A stretch of 64,000 bases of DNA from Blautia sp. Marseille-P3201T (GTDB taxonomy: Bacteria > Bacillota > Clostridia > Lachnospirales > Lachnospiraceae): the NCBI RefSeq assembly GCF_900120295.1, contig NZ_LT635470.1, positions 868,001 to 932,000 of the forward strand, given 5' to 3'. The position numbers and the translations under genes are program-made. Below are positions 28,570 through 38,834 of the stretch, in pieces (the first letter of the stretch is position 1; the number at the start of each line of letters is the position of its first letter). Under the pieces are notes generated by a model that searched no databases, was not told where the DNA came from, and saw only the letters and a list, made by a program, of their open reading frames with translations.

Positions 28570-29064
28570 TTATAATGCCCGAATTCGTGGTACTTCATCA
28601 ATGTGAAGATATCTGCTTACAGCTTTTACAATAATATCATGATTGATAAAATGACTCTGATTGGAAACCATAATTACTCCAATCACTCCCACTTCTTCCA
28701 CGCGTATTGGAAATCCTCCGCCCAAACAAGAGTATTCCCTCTCATCAAGTCCAATTTCTCCCAAGGTTTCTTCACTGCGTTTTAGTTCACTGTATAAAAG
28801 CATGGTGCTTTTTTCCATCCGTCTTACAGATGCAAACATTTTATTCATCCATTCTTCATTATTTAAGGTTGTGCCGTTTCCTGCATACTTAAACACAGTA
28901 TAACCATTGTTCAGACGGATTTCCACTGCCGTGTCTAAGCTTCTTTTTTTTGCTTCCGCCACCAGCAAATTACCAAGTGCCCATGCATCCTCATTCGTGA
29001 AATGATTAAATTGCAAAATTTCTTCCTGCATTGCCAAAACTGTAATTACTTCTTCAACAGTCAT
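28570..29064 (-). CDS. UPF0303 / HbpS-like heme-binding-domain protein
   Basis: A 164-residue single-domain protein of the GlcG/HbpS superfamily (UPF0303). Typical segments are VEIRLNNGYTVFKYAGNGT, NEEWMNKMFASVRRM and GGGFPIRVEEVGVIGVIMVS. Relatives bind heme or cobalamin, but function is unproven for this branch. ATG 29064 has GGGAGGTG upstream; it follows trpS by 18 nt and could be in its transcript. Confidence 0.85.
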   Translation of the reverse strand: MTVEEVITVLAMQEEILQFNHFTNEDAWALGNLLVAEAKKRSLDTAVEIRLNNGYTVFKYAGNGTTLNNEEWMNKMFASVRRMEKSTMLLYSELKRSEETLGEIGLDEREYSCLGGGFPIRVEEVGVIGVIMVSNQSHFINHDIIVKAVSRYLHIDEVPRIRAL

Positions 29065-29082
29065 AAAGACACCTCCCGTTCT

Positions 29083-30087
29083 TTAACGAATTCTATCAGG
29101 AAATCCTACTTTACGCTGTACTTTTCTCAATGTTTTATTTGCAAAGTACTGCGCTTTTTCACCATTTTCCTTGATAATAGAATCAATATATGCTTTTTCC
29201 TTCTCCAGGCGTGCTACTTCATCCTGCAATGGTTTCAGCACACTGACAACAGCCTCACCCACTGCCATTTTCAGCTCACCATAGCCTTTTCCATCAAATT
29301 CTTTTACAGCTTCCTCTGATGTTTTATTCATACATGCACAGTAAATATCAATCAGATTTTTAATTCCCGGCTGTTCATCACGATAAGCGATACAGGCTTC
29401 AGAGTCTGTCACTGCACGCTTACATTTTCTCATAATGGTATCCGGATCATCCATAAGATAAATGCTTCCATTTGGATTTTCATCTGACTTTGACATTTTC
29501 TTAGATGGCTCCTGTAAACTCATAATTTTCGCTCCTACTTTACCGATATATGCTTCCGGTATGGTAAATACATCGCCATAAATGTTATTAAAACGAGTAG
29601 CAATATCTCTGGTCAGCTCCAGATGCTGCATCTGGTCAATTCCTACAGGAACTACGTCCGCCTGATACAACAAAATATCAGCAGCCATAAGTACCGGGTA
29701 AGTAAACAATCCGGCATTAATGTTATCTGCATGTTTTGCAGACTTATCCTTAAACTGTGTCATACGATTTAATTCACCCATATAAGTAAAGCAGTTTAAA
29801 ATCCATGCCAGTTCTGCATGTCCACTTACATGAGATTGGTAATAAATACAGTTTTTCTCAGGATCAAGTCCTGCTGCAATGTATAAAGTCAATAAAGCCC
29901 TTGCTCTTTTTCTAAGAGTAGCCGGGTCCTGCCTTACAGTAATAGAATGCATATCCACAACACTATAAAAACATTCATATTCATCACTTAAGGTTACCCA
30001 GTTTTTCAGCGCTCCCAAATAATTCCCCAATGTGAGATTTCCGGTAGCCTGCATACCACTGAATAAAACTTTCTTATCATTTATCAT
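29083..30087 (-). CDS. trpS: Tryptophanyl-tRNA synthetase
   Basis: Class Ic synthetase charging tRNA-Trp, 334 residues. The HIGH-like motif reads TGNLTLGNYLG and the KMSKS loop is present in SKKMSKSDENPNG. ATG 30087 has GGAGG 8 nt upstream; an in-frame TTG five codons earlier overlaps that site and is rejected. No T-box was found upstream; a plain promoter (TTGATG 30151-30156, TAAAAT 30128-30133) precedes it. Confidence 0.95.
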   Translation of the reverse strand: MINDKKVLFSGMQATGNLTLGNYLGALKNWVTLSDEYECFYSVVDMHSITVRQDPATLRKRARALLTLYIAAGLDPEKNCIYYQSHVSGHAELAWILNCFTYMGELNRMTQFKDKSAKHADNINAGLFTYPVLMAADILLYQADVVPVGIDQMQHLELTRDIATRFNNIYGDVFTIPEAYIGKVGAKIMSLQEPSKKMSKSDENPNGSIYLMDDPDTIMRKCKRAVTDSEACIAYRDEQPGIKNLIDIYCACMNKTSEEAVKEFDGKGYGELKMAVGEAVVSVLKPLQDEVARLEKEKAYIDSIIKENGEKAQYFANKTLRKVQRKVGFPDRIR

Positions 30088-30127
30088 TTTTCTGTCCTCC
30101 AACTACTACAATTTCCCTTGTTTAGAT

Positions 30128-30156
30128 ATTTTAACACGTTTTATCTCTATCATCAA
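30128..30156 (-). promoter_or_regulatory. Promoter of trpS
   Basis: TTGATG and TAAAAT on the minus strand with a 17-bp spacer. Confidence 0.65.
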
Positions 30157-30163
30157 CTACTGC

Positions 30164-30192
30164 TTGCTTCTAACTCCCAAAATGTTTATAAT
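30164..30192 (+). promoter_or_regulatory. Promoter of luxS
   Basis: TTGCTT (30164-30169) and TATAAT (30187-30192), 17-bp spacer. It is divergent from the trpS promoter. Confidence 0.7.
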
Positions 30193-30226
30193 AAAATCAA
30201 CATAATAAAAGGAAAGGATGAAAGAC

Positions 30227-30706
30227 ATGGAAAAAATTGCAAGTTTTACCATTGACCATATAAAACTTCAGCCGGGAATTTATGTATCCCGCAAGGATTT
30301 TGTAGGAAAAGAAGTTATTACTACTTTTGATTTACGCATGACTTCTCCAAACGAAGAACCTGTTATGAATACTGCGGAAGTTCATACCATCGAACATCTG
30401 GGCGCTACTTTTTTAAGGAACCACAAAGATTTTTCTGATAAGACCATCTATTTCGGACCTATGGGCTGCCGTACAGGCTTCTACCTTCTTTTGGCAGGAG
30501 ATTACGAGTCCAAAGAAATTGTCCCGCTTATTACAGAAATGTTTACCTTTATCCGTGATTTCCATGATGAGGTTCCGGGAGCATCCGCAAAAGACTGCGG
30601 AAACTATCTGGATATGAATTTGAATATGGCAAACTGGCTGGCAGATAAATTTTTAAACAATGTACTTTTAAATATTTCTGAAGACAGACTGGTTTATCCG
30701 GAATAA
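30227..30706 (+). CDS. luxS: S-ribosylhomocysteine lyase (AI-2 synthase)
   Basis: LuxS splits S-ribosylhomocysteine into homocysteine and DPD, the precursor of autoinducer-2, in the activated methyl cycle. The zinc site HTIEH (His53, His57), catalytic Cys81 in GPMGCRTGF and the third zinc ligand in AKDCGNYLD are all present, so it should be active. Length 159 fits. ATG 30227 is preferred because AAAGGA is about 8 nt upstream; the ATG at 30218 is too close to it. Monocistronic. Confidence 0.96.
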   Translation: MEKIASFTIDHIKLQPGIYVSRKDFVGKEVITTFDLRMTSPNEEPVMNTAEVHTIEHLGATFLRNHKDFSDKTIYFGPMGCRTGFYLLLAGDYESKEIVPLITEMFTFIRDFHDEVPGASAKDCGNYLDMNLNMANWLADKFLNNVLLNISEDRLVYPE

Positions 30707-30718
30707 TCTTAATGCAGA

Positions 30719-30757
30719 AAAGAGGAGAACTGCCCATTTATGACAATTCTCCTCTTT
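30719..30757. terminator. Terminator shared by luxS and the MocA-like gene
   Basis: Arms AAGAGGAGAA / TTCTCCTCTT with T-rich flanks; it overlaps the end of the convergent gene. Confidence 0.65.
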
Positions 30758-31334
30758 CATCTATATCCTTTAATTCCTTTCTATTCTCTACCATGAAATA
30801 AAACGCTTTGCTTTCATGTTTCCGCAATATACATTTTCCGCCTCTATCCCCTTGCAGATTTTCCAGTTCTTCTTTATATTTTTCATGAAAAATAACAGGA
30901 TTTCCCAATTCTGCTCCTGACTTGACGCAGCCAATAGTCTTACCAGACTGTGCAAAGGCTTTCAAAAAATCTTCTATTGTTTTCCTTTTCAAATAAGGCT
31001 GATCTGCCACAAAAAAAATATAGTAATTTTCTTCTCCTCTTTTCTTAAATTCCTGTGCTTTACAAAATCCCAGCTTCAAAGAAGAAGAAATTCCTTGTAT
31101 ACTGTTCTCATTTTTTACTGCCTCTATTTTCCTTTTCTTCATTTCCTGAAGAATTTCATCATATTGCGTAACCACTACCAAACTGTCCAGTATGCCTTCT
31201 TTTAAAAGTTCTCCCAGGCGTTCTGTCAAATAGAGGTACAATGCTTTCCCTTCCAAAGGATATAGTAATTTATTCCCCTGAAATCGACGCGAAAAACCTG
31301 CTGCCAACAGAATAGCATGTACTTTTCTCCTCAT
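30738..31334 (-). CDS. MocA-like nucleotidyltransferase
   Basis: A 198-residue MobA/MocA-like NTP transferase. The nucleotide loop reads LLAAGFSRRFQGNKLL; ISSSLKLGF and VADQPYL are further family signatures. Relatives attach CMP or GMP to the molybdenum cofactor, but no other cofactor gene lies nearby, so its substrate is open; xanthine-dehydrogenase-type maturation proteins are similar. ATG 31334 has AGGAGG 7 nt upstream. It is alone between luxS and tRNA-Thr. Confidence 0.8.
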   Translation of the reverse strand: MRRKVHAILLAAGFSRRFQGNKLLYPLEGKALYLYLTERLGELLKEGILDSLVVVTQYDEILQEMKKRKIEAVKNENSIQGISSSLKLGFCKAQEFKKRGEENYYIFFVADQPYLKRKTIEDFLKAFAQSGKTIGCVKSGAELGNPVIFHEKYKEELENLQGDRGGKCILRKHESKAFYFMVENRKELKDIDERGELS

Positions 31335-31364
31335 GTATTACCTCCTAAAAAGTAGAAAAAAGGG

Positions 31365-31393
31365 TTGACACTTTTTCCTTTTTTTGATAAAAT
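31365..31393 (+). promoter_or_regulatory. Promoter of tRNA-Thr
   Basis: TTGACA (31365-31370) and TAAAAT (31388-31393), 17-bp spacer. Confidence 0.82.
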
Positions 31394-31421
31394 TTATTCT
31401 TGTGAGACACCCAAACAATAT

Positions 31422-31494
31422 GCTGCCATGGCTCAGTCGGTAGAGCGTCGCCTTGGTAAGGCGGAGGTCGGCGGTTCAAGTCCGCTTGGCAGCT
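31422..31494 (+). tRNA. tRNA-Thr (anticodon GGT)
   Basis: Cloverleaf with acceptor GCTGCCA/TGGCAGC, anticodon stem TCGCC/GGCGG around TTGGTAA (anticodon GGT, reading ACC/ACT), and T arm GCGG-TTCAAGT-CCGC. Discriminator T, CCA not encoded. It has its own promoter and terminator. Confidence 0.95.
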
Positions 31495-31501
31495 TTTTTA
31501 A

Positions 31502-31527
31502 CCCCCTTGATTTTTCAAGGGGGTTTT
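31502..31527 (+). terminator. Terminator of tRNA-Thr
   Basis: Perfect 9-bp stem CCCCCTTGA/TCAAGGGGG with a 4-nt loop and TTTT. Confidence 0.88.
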
Positions 31528-31562
31528 ATATATGCGAACTCTCATAAACATTTCTTTTTATT

Positions 31563-32147
31563 TTACCATTTCATTCCCTGAATTTTATTTCGTATTCTTT
31601 GCAGTGCATTATCAATCGATTTTGGTTGTTTCCCTGTCATTTCTGCAATCTGAATATAATTCTCCCCATCCAGATAAGCATCCAATACTCTGTTTTCAAA
31701 AGGACTTAAACGTTTCTTGATGTCCTCCATCATAATGCTGACATTTTCTTTTCCGATAACAATTTCTTCCGGATTTTGCTGTGTAACATCTTCTGCATTA
31801 TACAAAGGTCCTTCCATCTCACTTAAAGAAATGTATGAATTCAATGGTTTATGTTTTTGTCTTCCTGAAATTTCAATAGCCTTATACATCTGTCTTTCTA
31901 TACATAGATTAGCAAATGTGGCAAAAGATGCACTTTTATCAGGACGATATCCCTGGACTGCTTTAAACAGTCCAATCATCCCTTCTTGGATTAAATCCTC
32001 CTGTTCCCCCCCAATAAGGAACATGGCATGTGCTTTTTTCAATACCATTCCCTTATATTTATTGATGAGATATTCTTCTAAACCTTCCTGACCTTCCCAC
32101 AAAAGTTTAAAAAGTTCCTCATCGTTCAACTTTTCATATTCCTTCAT
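31563..32147 (-). CDS. sigH: RNA polymerase sigma-H factor (stationary phase / sporulation onset)
   Basis: A 194-residue sigma-70 family protein with region 2 (QEDLIQEGMIGLFKAVQGY) and region 4 (MTGKQPKSIDNALQRIRNKI) and a short linker, the size and make-up of SigH. In Bacillus this factor drives early sporulation genes. The gene order cysE-cysS-mrnC-rlmB-sigH matches Bacillus except that yacP is missing, which strongly supports the name. It follows rlmB by 15 nt; its ribosome site is weak. Confidence 0.9.
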   Translation of the reverse strand: MKEYEKLNDEELFKLLWEGQEGLEEYLINKYKGMVLKKAHAMFLIGGEQEDLIQEGMIGLFKAVQGYRPDKSASFATFANLCIERQMYKAIEISGRQKHKPLNSYISLSEMEGPLYNAEDVTQQNPEEIVIGKENVSIMMEDIKKRLSPFENRVLDAYLDGENYIQIAEMTGKQPKSIDNALQRIRNKIQGMKW

Positions 32148-32162
32148 AAACGAATTCCTGTA

Positions 32163-32912
32163 TTATTTTCCCATTCTTTGTCTTACAATCTCGTATGCCA
32201 ATACACCTGCCGCTACAGATGCATTCAAGGAGTCGATATTTCCCTGCATTGGTATGGATGCAATAAAATCACATTTTTCCCGTACTAATTTAGACACGCC
32301 ATCACCTTCATTACCGATAACCAGTCCAATAGCACCTTTTAAATCAAGGTCGTACATCTGTGTTCCGCCCATATCGGCACATACAAACCAAATCCCTTCT
32401 TTTTTCAGACTTTCAATGGTTCTTGCAAGATTTGTAACTTTTGCAACAGGTGTATAATTTAATGCTCCGGCAGACGTTCTTGCAACCGTTGCAGTCAACC
32501 CTACGGCTCTGTTCTTTGGAATAATCACACCATGAGCACCTGCCAGATTGGCTGTACGGATAATTGCTCCTAAATTGTGTGGATCCTCAATATTGTCCAG
32601 CAATACCAAAAACGGCGGTTCTCCTTTTTCTCTGGCTGCTGCCAGAATATCTTCTACTTCTGCGTAATTATACGCTGCAGTCATAGCAATAACACCCTGA
32701 TGTTTTCCTGTTTCCGATAACTGATCCAGTCTTTCTTTTTTTACATATTTAATCATGGTATCATGCTTCTTTGCTTCACGCAAAATGGTGCGTACCGGAC
32801 CATCCTCGCATTTTTCCAGAACAAATAACTTATCCACAGATTTTCCGGAACGAAACGCTTCTAAAACCGCATTTCTGCCTTCTACCTTTGTTTCCTGGAA
32901 TTTATTCTCCAT
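32163..32912 (-). CDS. rlmB: 23S rRNA 2'-O-methyltransferase RlmB (TrmH family)
   Basis: SPOUT methyltransferase that modifies G2251 of 23S rRNA. The 249-residue protein has the SpoU substrate-binding domain (1-75) and the three SPOUT motifs: NIEDPHNLGAIIRTA, VIGNEGDGVS and IPMQGNIDSLNASVAAGV. ATG 32912 overlaps mrnC by 11 nt, with AAGGAG upstream. Part of the cys-sigH operon. Confidence 0.94.
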   Translation of the reverse strand: MENKFQETKVEGRNAVLEAFRSGKSVDKLFVLEKCEDGPVRTILREAKKHDTMIKYVKKERLDQLSETGKHQGVIAMTAAYNYAEVEDILAAAREKGEPPFLVLLDNIEDPHNLGAIIRTANLAGAHGVIIPKNRAVGLTATVARTSAGALNYTPVAKVTNLARTIESLKKEGIWFVCADMGGTQMYDLDLKGAIGLVIGNEGDGVSKLVREKCDFIASIPMQGNIDSLNASVAAGVLAYEIVRQRMGK

Positions 32913-33336
32913 CCTTTTCTCCTTCTGTAATTCCTATTTTTATTAATTCCAACATTCTGTCCCACTGTTCTGTAAGATACAGATATCCCATCAAAGCTTC
33001 AAATCCCGTAGCTCTTCTGTAATCGGACATACTGGCATTTTTCGCCATTGTAAAAGATTTTGCATTTCTTCCTCTTTTAAAAATACCCGTTTCTTCCTCT
33101 GTAAGATATGGTTTCAGCTTTTCGATAATCTCTGACTGAGCAGATGCTTTTACTAATTTGCTGGCTCTTTGATGCAGCTTATTTACTTGCGTATTTCCTT
33201 TTTCCACTAAAATAGTGCGGATAACCAACTCATAAATAGCATCTCCGATATAAGCAAGGGTCAGAGGAGAATAGGTTCTGATATCCGTATCCTCCAGTTC
33301 AAACAGCTCCTTGAATTTCTTTAAGCTCGCTTCCAT
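32902..33336 (-). CDS. mrnC: Mini-ribonuclease III
   Basis: A 144-residue RNase III catalytic domain without the double-strand RNA-binding domain. Key residues are seen in LAYIGDAIYELVIR (signature) and RGRNAKS. MrnC matures 23S rRNA ends in Firmicutes. It overlaps the end of cysS (16 nt) and the start of rlmB (11 nt), indicating tight coupling. ATG 33336 has GAGGG upstream. Confidence 0.93.
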   Translation of the reverse strand: MEASLKKFKELFELEDTDIRTYSPLTLAYIGDAIYELVIRTILVEKGNTQVNKLHQRASKLVKASAQSEIIEKLKPYLTEEETGIFKRGRNAKSFTMAKNASMSDYRRATGFEALMGYLYLTEQWDRMLELIKIGITEGEKDGE

Positions 33337-34727
33337 TGTACACCCTCTCTTGTGTCTTTTAAGATAATACCCATAGCAGCCAGTTCATCTCTGATTTCAT
33401 CTGCTCTTTTAAAATTTTTCTCTTTTCTTGCCATCTGACGTTCTTCAATAAGCTTTTCAATTTCTTCGTCTAAAATTTCTGCTTCTTTATTGACAATCAG
33501 ACCTAAAACATCACTTAAATGTACAATAGTATCAAACAGATACTGTACAAAAGCAGAGGTACTGTTCTCGTCAGCTTTTGTATTGGCAAATTTTACCAGT
33601 TCAAAAATTGCAGCAATGGCATCTGCAGTATTAAAATCGTCTTCCATGGAATTTTCATATTTCTTTACATATTCCAAAACTTCTGTTTCTAATGCTTTTT
33701 CTGCTTCTGTCATTTCTGCTTTTTTTGCTGTTTCCAACAAGTGTTTTAACTGCTCTACACAGGTAATAATTCTTTCCAGAGAATTTTTAGAAGCTTCCAT
33801 GAGCTCTGCACTGAAGTTCAATGGACTTCTGTAATGTGCATTTAACATAAAGAAACGAAGTACCTGTAGATCATATTTTTCTCCGATTTCTCTTACTGTA
33901 AAGAAATTACCAAGAGATTTTGACATTTTGCGATTGTCAATATTTAAAAATGCATTATGCATCCAGTATCTTGCAAACTGCTTTCCATTGCAGCATTCAG
34001 ACTGGGCAATTTCATTTTCATGATGTGGGAAAACAAGGTCTTCACCACCTGCATGAATATCAATTTCTTCACCCAGATATTTTTTAGACATAACAGAACA
34101 CTCAATATGCCAGCCCGGACGGCCTTCACTCCATGGTGATACCCAGAAAGGTTCTCCTTCTTTTTTCGGTTTCCAAAGCACAAAATCTAATGGATCTTCT
34201 TTCTGGTTTTCTCCTGAAACCTGTAAAGAACGAAATCCTGACTGCAAATCCTCCAGATTTTTATGAGACAGTTTTCCATATTCTTTGAAATTCTTTACGC
34301 GGAAATATACTGTACCATTTACTTCATAAGCAAATCCCTTATCCATTAATGTCTGGATCATATCAATCATTCCGTCAATTTCCTGTGTTGCCAGCGGATG
34401 TGTGGTTGCCGGTTTTACATTCATGTCTGCCATATCTTTTTTACATTCTTTAATATAACGGCTGGAAATCTCTTCTGCACTTACACCTTCTTCTACCGCC
34501 TTTGCAATGATTTTATCATCTACATCTGTAAAGTTGGATACATAATTTACTTCATATCCTTTGTATTCCATATAGCGGCGTACTGTATCAAATACAATCA
34601 TTGGTCTCGCATTCCCAATATGAATAAAGTTATAAACGGTAGGTCCGCAGACATACATCTTTACTTTTCCTTCTTCTAAAGGAATAAATTCTTCTTTTTT
34701 CTTTGTCAGTGTGTTATAAATTCTCAT
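33321..34727 (-). CDS. cysS: Cysteinyl-tRNA synthetase
   Basis: Class Ia synthetase charging tRNA-Cys, 468 residues. CGPTVYNFIHIGNARP holds a zinc Cys and the HIGH motif; KMSKSLGNF is the KMSKS loop; the other zinc ligands lie in IECSVMS and HHENEIAQSE. ATG 34727 overlaps the cysE stop as ATGA, so it is translationally coupled; the nearest AGGAGG lies within the cysE end. Controlled with cysE by the T-box upstream. Confidence 0.95.
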   Translation of the reverse strand: MRIYNTLTKKKEEFIPLEEGKVKMYVCGPTVYNFIHIGNARPMIVFDTVRRYMEYKGYEVNYVSNFTDVDDKIIAKAVEEGVSAEEISSRYIKECKKDMADMNVKPATTHPLATQEIDGMIDMIQTLMDKGFAYEVNGTVYFRVKNFKEYGKLSHKNLEDLQSGFRSLQVSGENQKEDPLDFVLWKPKKEGEPFWVSPWSEGRPGWHIECSVMSKKYLGEEIDIHAGGEDLVFPHHENEIAQSECCNGKQFARYWMHNAFLNIDNRKMSKSLGNFFTVREIGEKYDLQVLRFFMLNAHYRSPLNFSAELMEASKNSLERIITCVEQLKHLLETAKKAEMTEAEKALETEVLEYVKKYENSMEDDFNTADAIAAIFELVKFANTKADENSTSAFVQYLFDTIVHLSDVLGLIVNKEAEILDEEIEKLIEERQMARKEKNFKRADEIRDELAAMGIILKDTREGVQWKRA

Positions 34728-35458
34728 ATTTCTCTTTCTTCCTCCTGTCTTCTCTCTTTTGCTTCTAAAGCTCTTGCCCGGCGGCATTGTGCTTCTCTTT
34801 CTTTTATATCATTTAATTCATAACCCATACGCTGTAATTCGGAACGTAATCTGTCATTTTCCTGCTGCAGTTTATGAATATCATCTAAGGTTGGATCCGG
34901 CAGATGAATTTGGTCCATATCACTTCTTGGAACTTTCTGGTTTCCTTTTCTTACTACACGACCCGGTACACCCACAACTGTGCAGTTAGGCGGAACTTCT
35001 TCCAGTACCACGCTTCCTGCGCCAATTTTAGAATTTTCACCAATAGTAAAAGAGCCTAAAATTTTCGCTCCGGCGCTTACCATAACATTATTTTTTAAAG
35101 TAGGATGACGTTTTCCCGTTTCTTTTCCGGTACCTCCCAGAGTAACACCCTGATACAGTGTTACATTATCGCCAATAATAGCAGTTTCTCCGATAATCAC
35201 CCCTGAACCATGGTCAATAAATAACCCTTTGCCAATCTTTGCTCCGGGATGAATTTCAATTCCCGTTTTTCTGGCTGCCCGCTGAGAAACCCACCGCGCC
35301 AGAAAGAAATGACCTTTCTCATATAATTTGTGGGCCCTTCTATACTGTATCATAACACGAAAACTGGGATACAGCAAAACTTCCAGAGGAGTTTTAATTG
35401 CAGGATCCCGTTCCCTGATAACCTGAAATTCTTCTTTTATATGATTGATAAATCCCAT
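34724..35458 (-). CDS. cysE: Serine O-acetyltransferase
   Basis: First step of cysteine synthesis, acetylating serine with acetyl-CoA. The left-handed beta-helix hexapeptides are clear (IHPGAKIGKGLFIDHGSGVI, GETAIIGDNVTLYQGVTLGG). The 244-residue protein has a C-terminal coiled-coil and Arg/Glu-rich tail (about 185-244) longer than the minimal enzyme. ATG 35458 has AAAGGG upstream. It follows a cysteine T-box leader. Confidence 0.94.
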   Translation of the reverse strand: MGFINHIKEEFQVIRERDPAIKTPLEVLLYPSFRVMIQYRRAHKLYEKGHFFLARWVSQRAARKTGIEIHPGAKIGKGLFIDHGSGVIIGETAIIGDNVTLYQGVTLGGTGKETGKRHPTLKNNVMVSAGAKILGSFTIGENSKIGAGSVVLEEVPPNCTVVGVPGRVVRKGNQKVPRSDMDQIHLPDPTLDDIHKLQQENDRLRSELQRMGYELNDIKEREAQCRRARALEAKERRQEEEREI

Positions 35459-35492
35459 ATTTCACGCCCTTTCCATAAATTTTCTGTGAAAT

Positions 35493-35738
35493 AAAAATGC
35501 CTCTATGTCAAAACGACATAGAGGCGAAAAATCCGCGGTTCCACTCTATTTGAAGATAATATCTTCCACTTATTTCCCATAACGCAGGACTGCGTATCCG
35601 GCTTAGGAATTCCCTTCACCAAATCAGCTCCCGAATGCACTTTCCAAAGTTTTCTCTAAGACAGCTTCCAGCCGATGACCGTCTCTCTCTGAAAAGAAAT
35701 CACTTTGTACTCTTTTCGTTCCATGCCTTTTCTTATCT
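35493..35738 (-). promoter_or_regulatory. T-box riboswitch, cysteine type, before cysE-cysS
   Basis: Read on the minus strand. The T-box core AGTGGAACCGCGG lies at 35533-35545 and is followed by a strong terminator (11-bp stem GCCTCTATGTC/GACATAGAGGC, 35499-35525, then TTTTT). A Stem I with AGAGAG and GCTGGAAG elements precedes it. The likely specifier codon is TGC (35637-35639) followed by A, which fits the cysE/cysS genes it controls. Uncharged tRNA-Cys should allow read-through. Confidence 0.92.
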
Positions 35739-35744
35739 TCTCTT

Positions 35745-35773
35745 AGTTTATTCATAAATACGGAATTTGTCAA
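35745..35773 (-). promoter_or_regulatory. Promoter of the T-box/cysE operon
   Basis: TTGACA (35768-35773) and TAAACT (35745-35750), 17-bp spacer, beginning 16 nt after the gdhA stop codon. Confidence 0.75.
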
Positions 35774-35789
35774 CAGAATTTTTACTATA

Positions 35790-37193
<1,404 letters not shown>

Positions 37194-37280
37194 TCATTTC
37201 TTGCATATTTTTTATTTATACCTGCTATTCCTTTATATACAATACAGTTTTTGAAATTTCCATCTGTGGCTGTTTCATTT

Positions 37281-38834
37281 CTAAATCCTTGTTGTCCACT
37301 GAGAGCAATCCCACACGTCTGTTGCAAGACCTTCATAGAACTCCGGCTCATGACATACCATCAAAATTGTTCCCTTATACTCCTTTAAAGCCCGCTTTAG
37401 TTCCTCTTTTGCATCTACATCTAAATGGTTGGTAGGCTCATCTAAAATCAGCACATTCGTTTCCCTGTTAATAATCTTACACAAACGCACCTTTGCCTGC
37501 TCACCACCGCTTAATACACGCACAAGACTTTCTATATGTTTTGTTGTCAAACCACATTTCGCCAGTGCTGCGCGGACCTCATACTGTGTATAGGAAGGAA
37601 ACACTTCCCAGATTTCTTCGATACAGGTATTTTTATTTCCCTGTGGCATCTCCTGTTCAAAATATCCGATTTCCAGATAATCACCTAAATGCACCTTCCC
37701 TGAAAGCGGAGAAATAATCCCCAGAATACTCTTTAATAATGTAGATTTTCCAATACCATTGGCACCGGTAAGAGCAATCTTTTCTCCCCTTTCCACCTTT
37801 AAATTCAATGGTTTGGAAAGCGGTTCGTCATAACCGATAATCAAATCATCTGTTTCTACTACAAAACGGCTTGGTGTTCTGGCTGTTTTAAAATTAAATT
37901 CCGGTTTTGGTTTTTCCTTTGCCAGCTCAATCACATCCATCTTATCCAGCTTTTTCTGTCTGGACATTGCCATATTTCTGGTTGCCACTCTTGCTTTATT
38001 TCTCGCCACAAAGTCTTTCAGCTCATTGATTTCCTGCTGCTGGCGATTATAAGCCGCTTCAAGCTGCGCTTTCTTTACTGCGTAAACCTCCTGAAAATGG
38101 TCATAATCTCCCACATAACGATTTAATTCCTGATTATCCATGTGATAGATGAGATTTACAACGCTGTTTAAGAACGGAATATCATGAGAAATCAAAATAA
38201 AAGCATTTTCATATTCCTGCAGGTAGCGTTTCAGCCACTCAATATGTTCCGCATCTAAATAATTGGTAGGCTCGTCCAAAAGCAAAATATCCGGCTTTTC
38301 CAAAAGCAGTTTTCCCAACAGAATTTTTGTTCTCTGTCCACCGCTTAAATCTGTGACATCTTTATCCAGTCCGATTGCCGTAAGCCCCAAAGCCCTTCCG
38401 ACTTCTTCCACCTTGGAGTCAATAATATAGAAATCGTGCATGGTGAGCATATCCTGTATGGTTCCCAATTCTTCCATCATGGTTTCCAGCTCTTCCGGTG
38501 ATGCCTCACCCATTTTGTCACAAATCCCATTCATCTGCGCTTCCATTTCAAAAAGCCATGAAAATGCAGATTTCAGTACATCTCGAATGGTCATGCCCTT
38601 TTCCAGAACTGTATGCTGGTCCAGATACCCCACACGGACATTTTTCGCCCATTCAATTTTTCCTTCATCCGGCATAAGCTTTCCTGTAATAATATTCATA
38701 AAGGTAGATTTTCCCTCACCATTGGCCCCCACCAGTCCAATATGTTCTCCTTTCAATAAACGAAAAGAAACGTCCTGAAAAATAGCTCTGTCGCCAAATC
38801 CGTGAGATAAATTCTGCACATTTAATATACTCAT
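37281..38834 (-). CDS. ABC-F family ATPase (translation factor type)
   Basis: A 517-residue soluble protein with two ABC ATPase domains and no membrane part. Walker A sites are GANGEGKST and GANGIGKST; signatures LSGGQRTK and LSGGEQAK; Walker [15 protein letters not shown] and [15 protein letters not shown] charged linker (about 240-320) lies between. ABC-F proteins act on the ribosome, some giving antibiotic protection; this one resembles housekeeping YkpA/YbiT-like members, but I cannot exclude a protective role. It overlaps the ispF stop as ATGA. Confidence 0.9.
   Translation of the reverse strand: MSILNVQNLSHGFGDRAIFQDVSFRLLKGEHIGLVGANGEGKSTFMNIITGKLMPDEGKIEWAKNVRVGYLDQHTVLEKGMTIRDVLKSAFSWLFEMEAQMNGICDKMGEASPEELETMMEELGTIQDMLTMHDFYIIDSKVEEVGRALGLTAIGLDKDVTDLSGGQRTKILLGKLLLEKPDILLLDEPTNYLDAEHIEWLKRYLQEYENAFILISHDIPFLNSVVNLIYHMDNQELNRYVGDYDHFQEVYAVKKAQLEAAYNRQQQEINELKDFVARNKARVATRNMAMSRQKKLDKMDVIELAKEKPKPEFNFKTARTPSRFVVETDDLIIGYDEPLSKPLNLKVERGEKIALTGANGIGKSTLLKSILGIISPLSGKVHLGDYLEIGYFEQEMPQGNKNTCIEEIWEVFPSYTQYEVRAALAKCGLTTKHIESLVRVLSGGEQAKVRLCKIINRETNVLILDEPTNHLDVDAKEELKRALKEYKGTILMVCHEPEFYEGLATDVWDCSQWTTRI

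Noticed and set aside
30738-31334. Firm assignment as molybdenum cofactor cytidylyltransferase
   Set aside because: No other molybdenum cofactor or xanthine dehydrogenase genes are in the window, so only the fold family is claimed.
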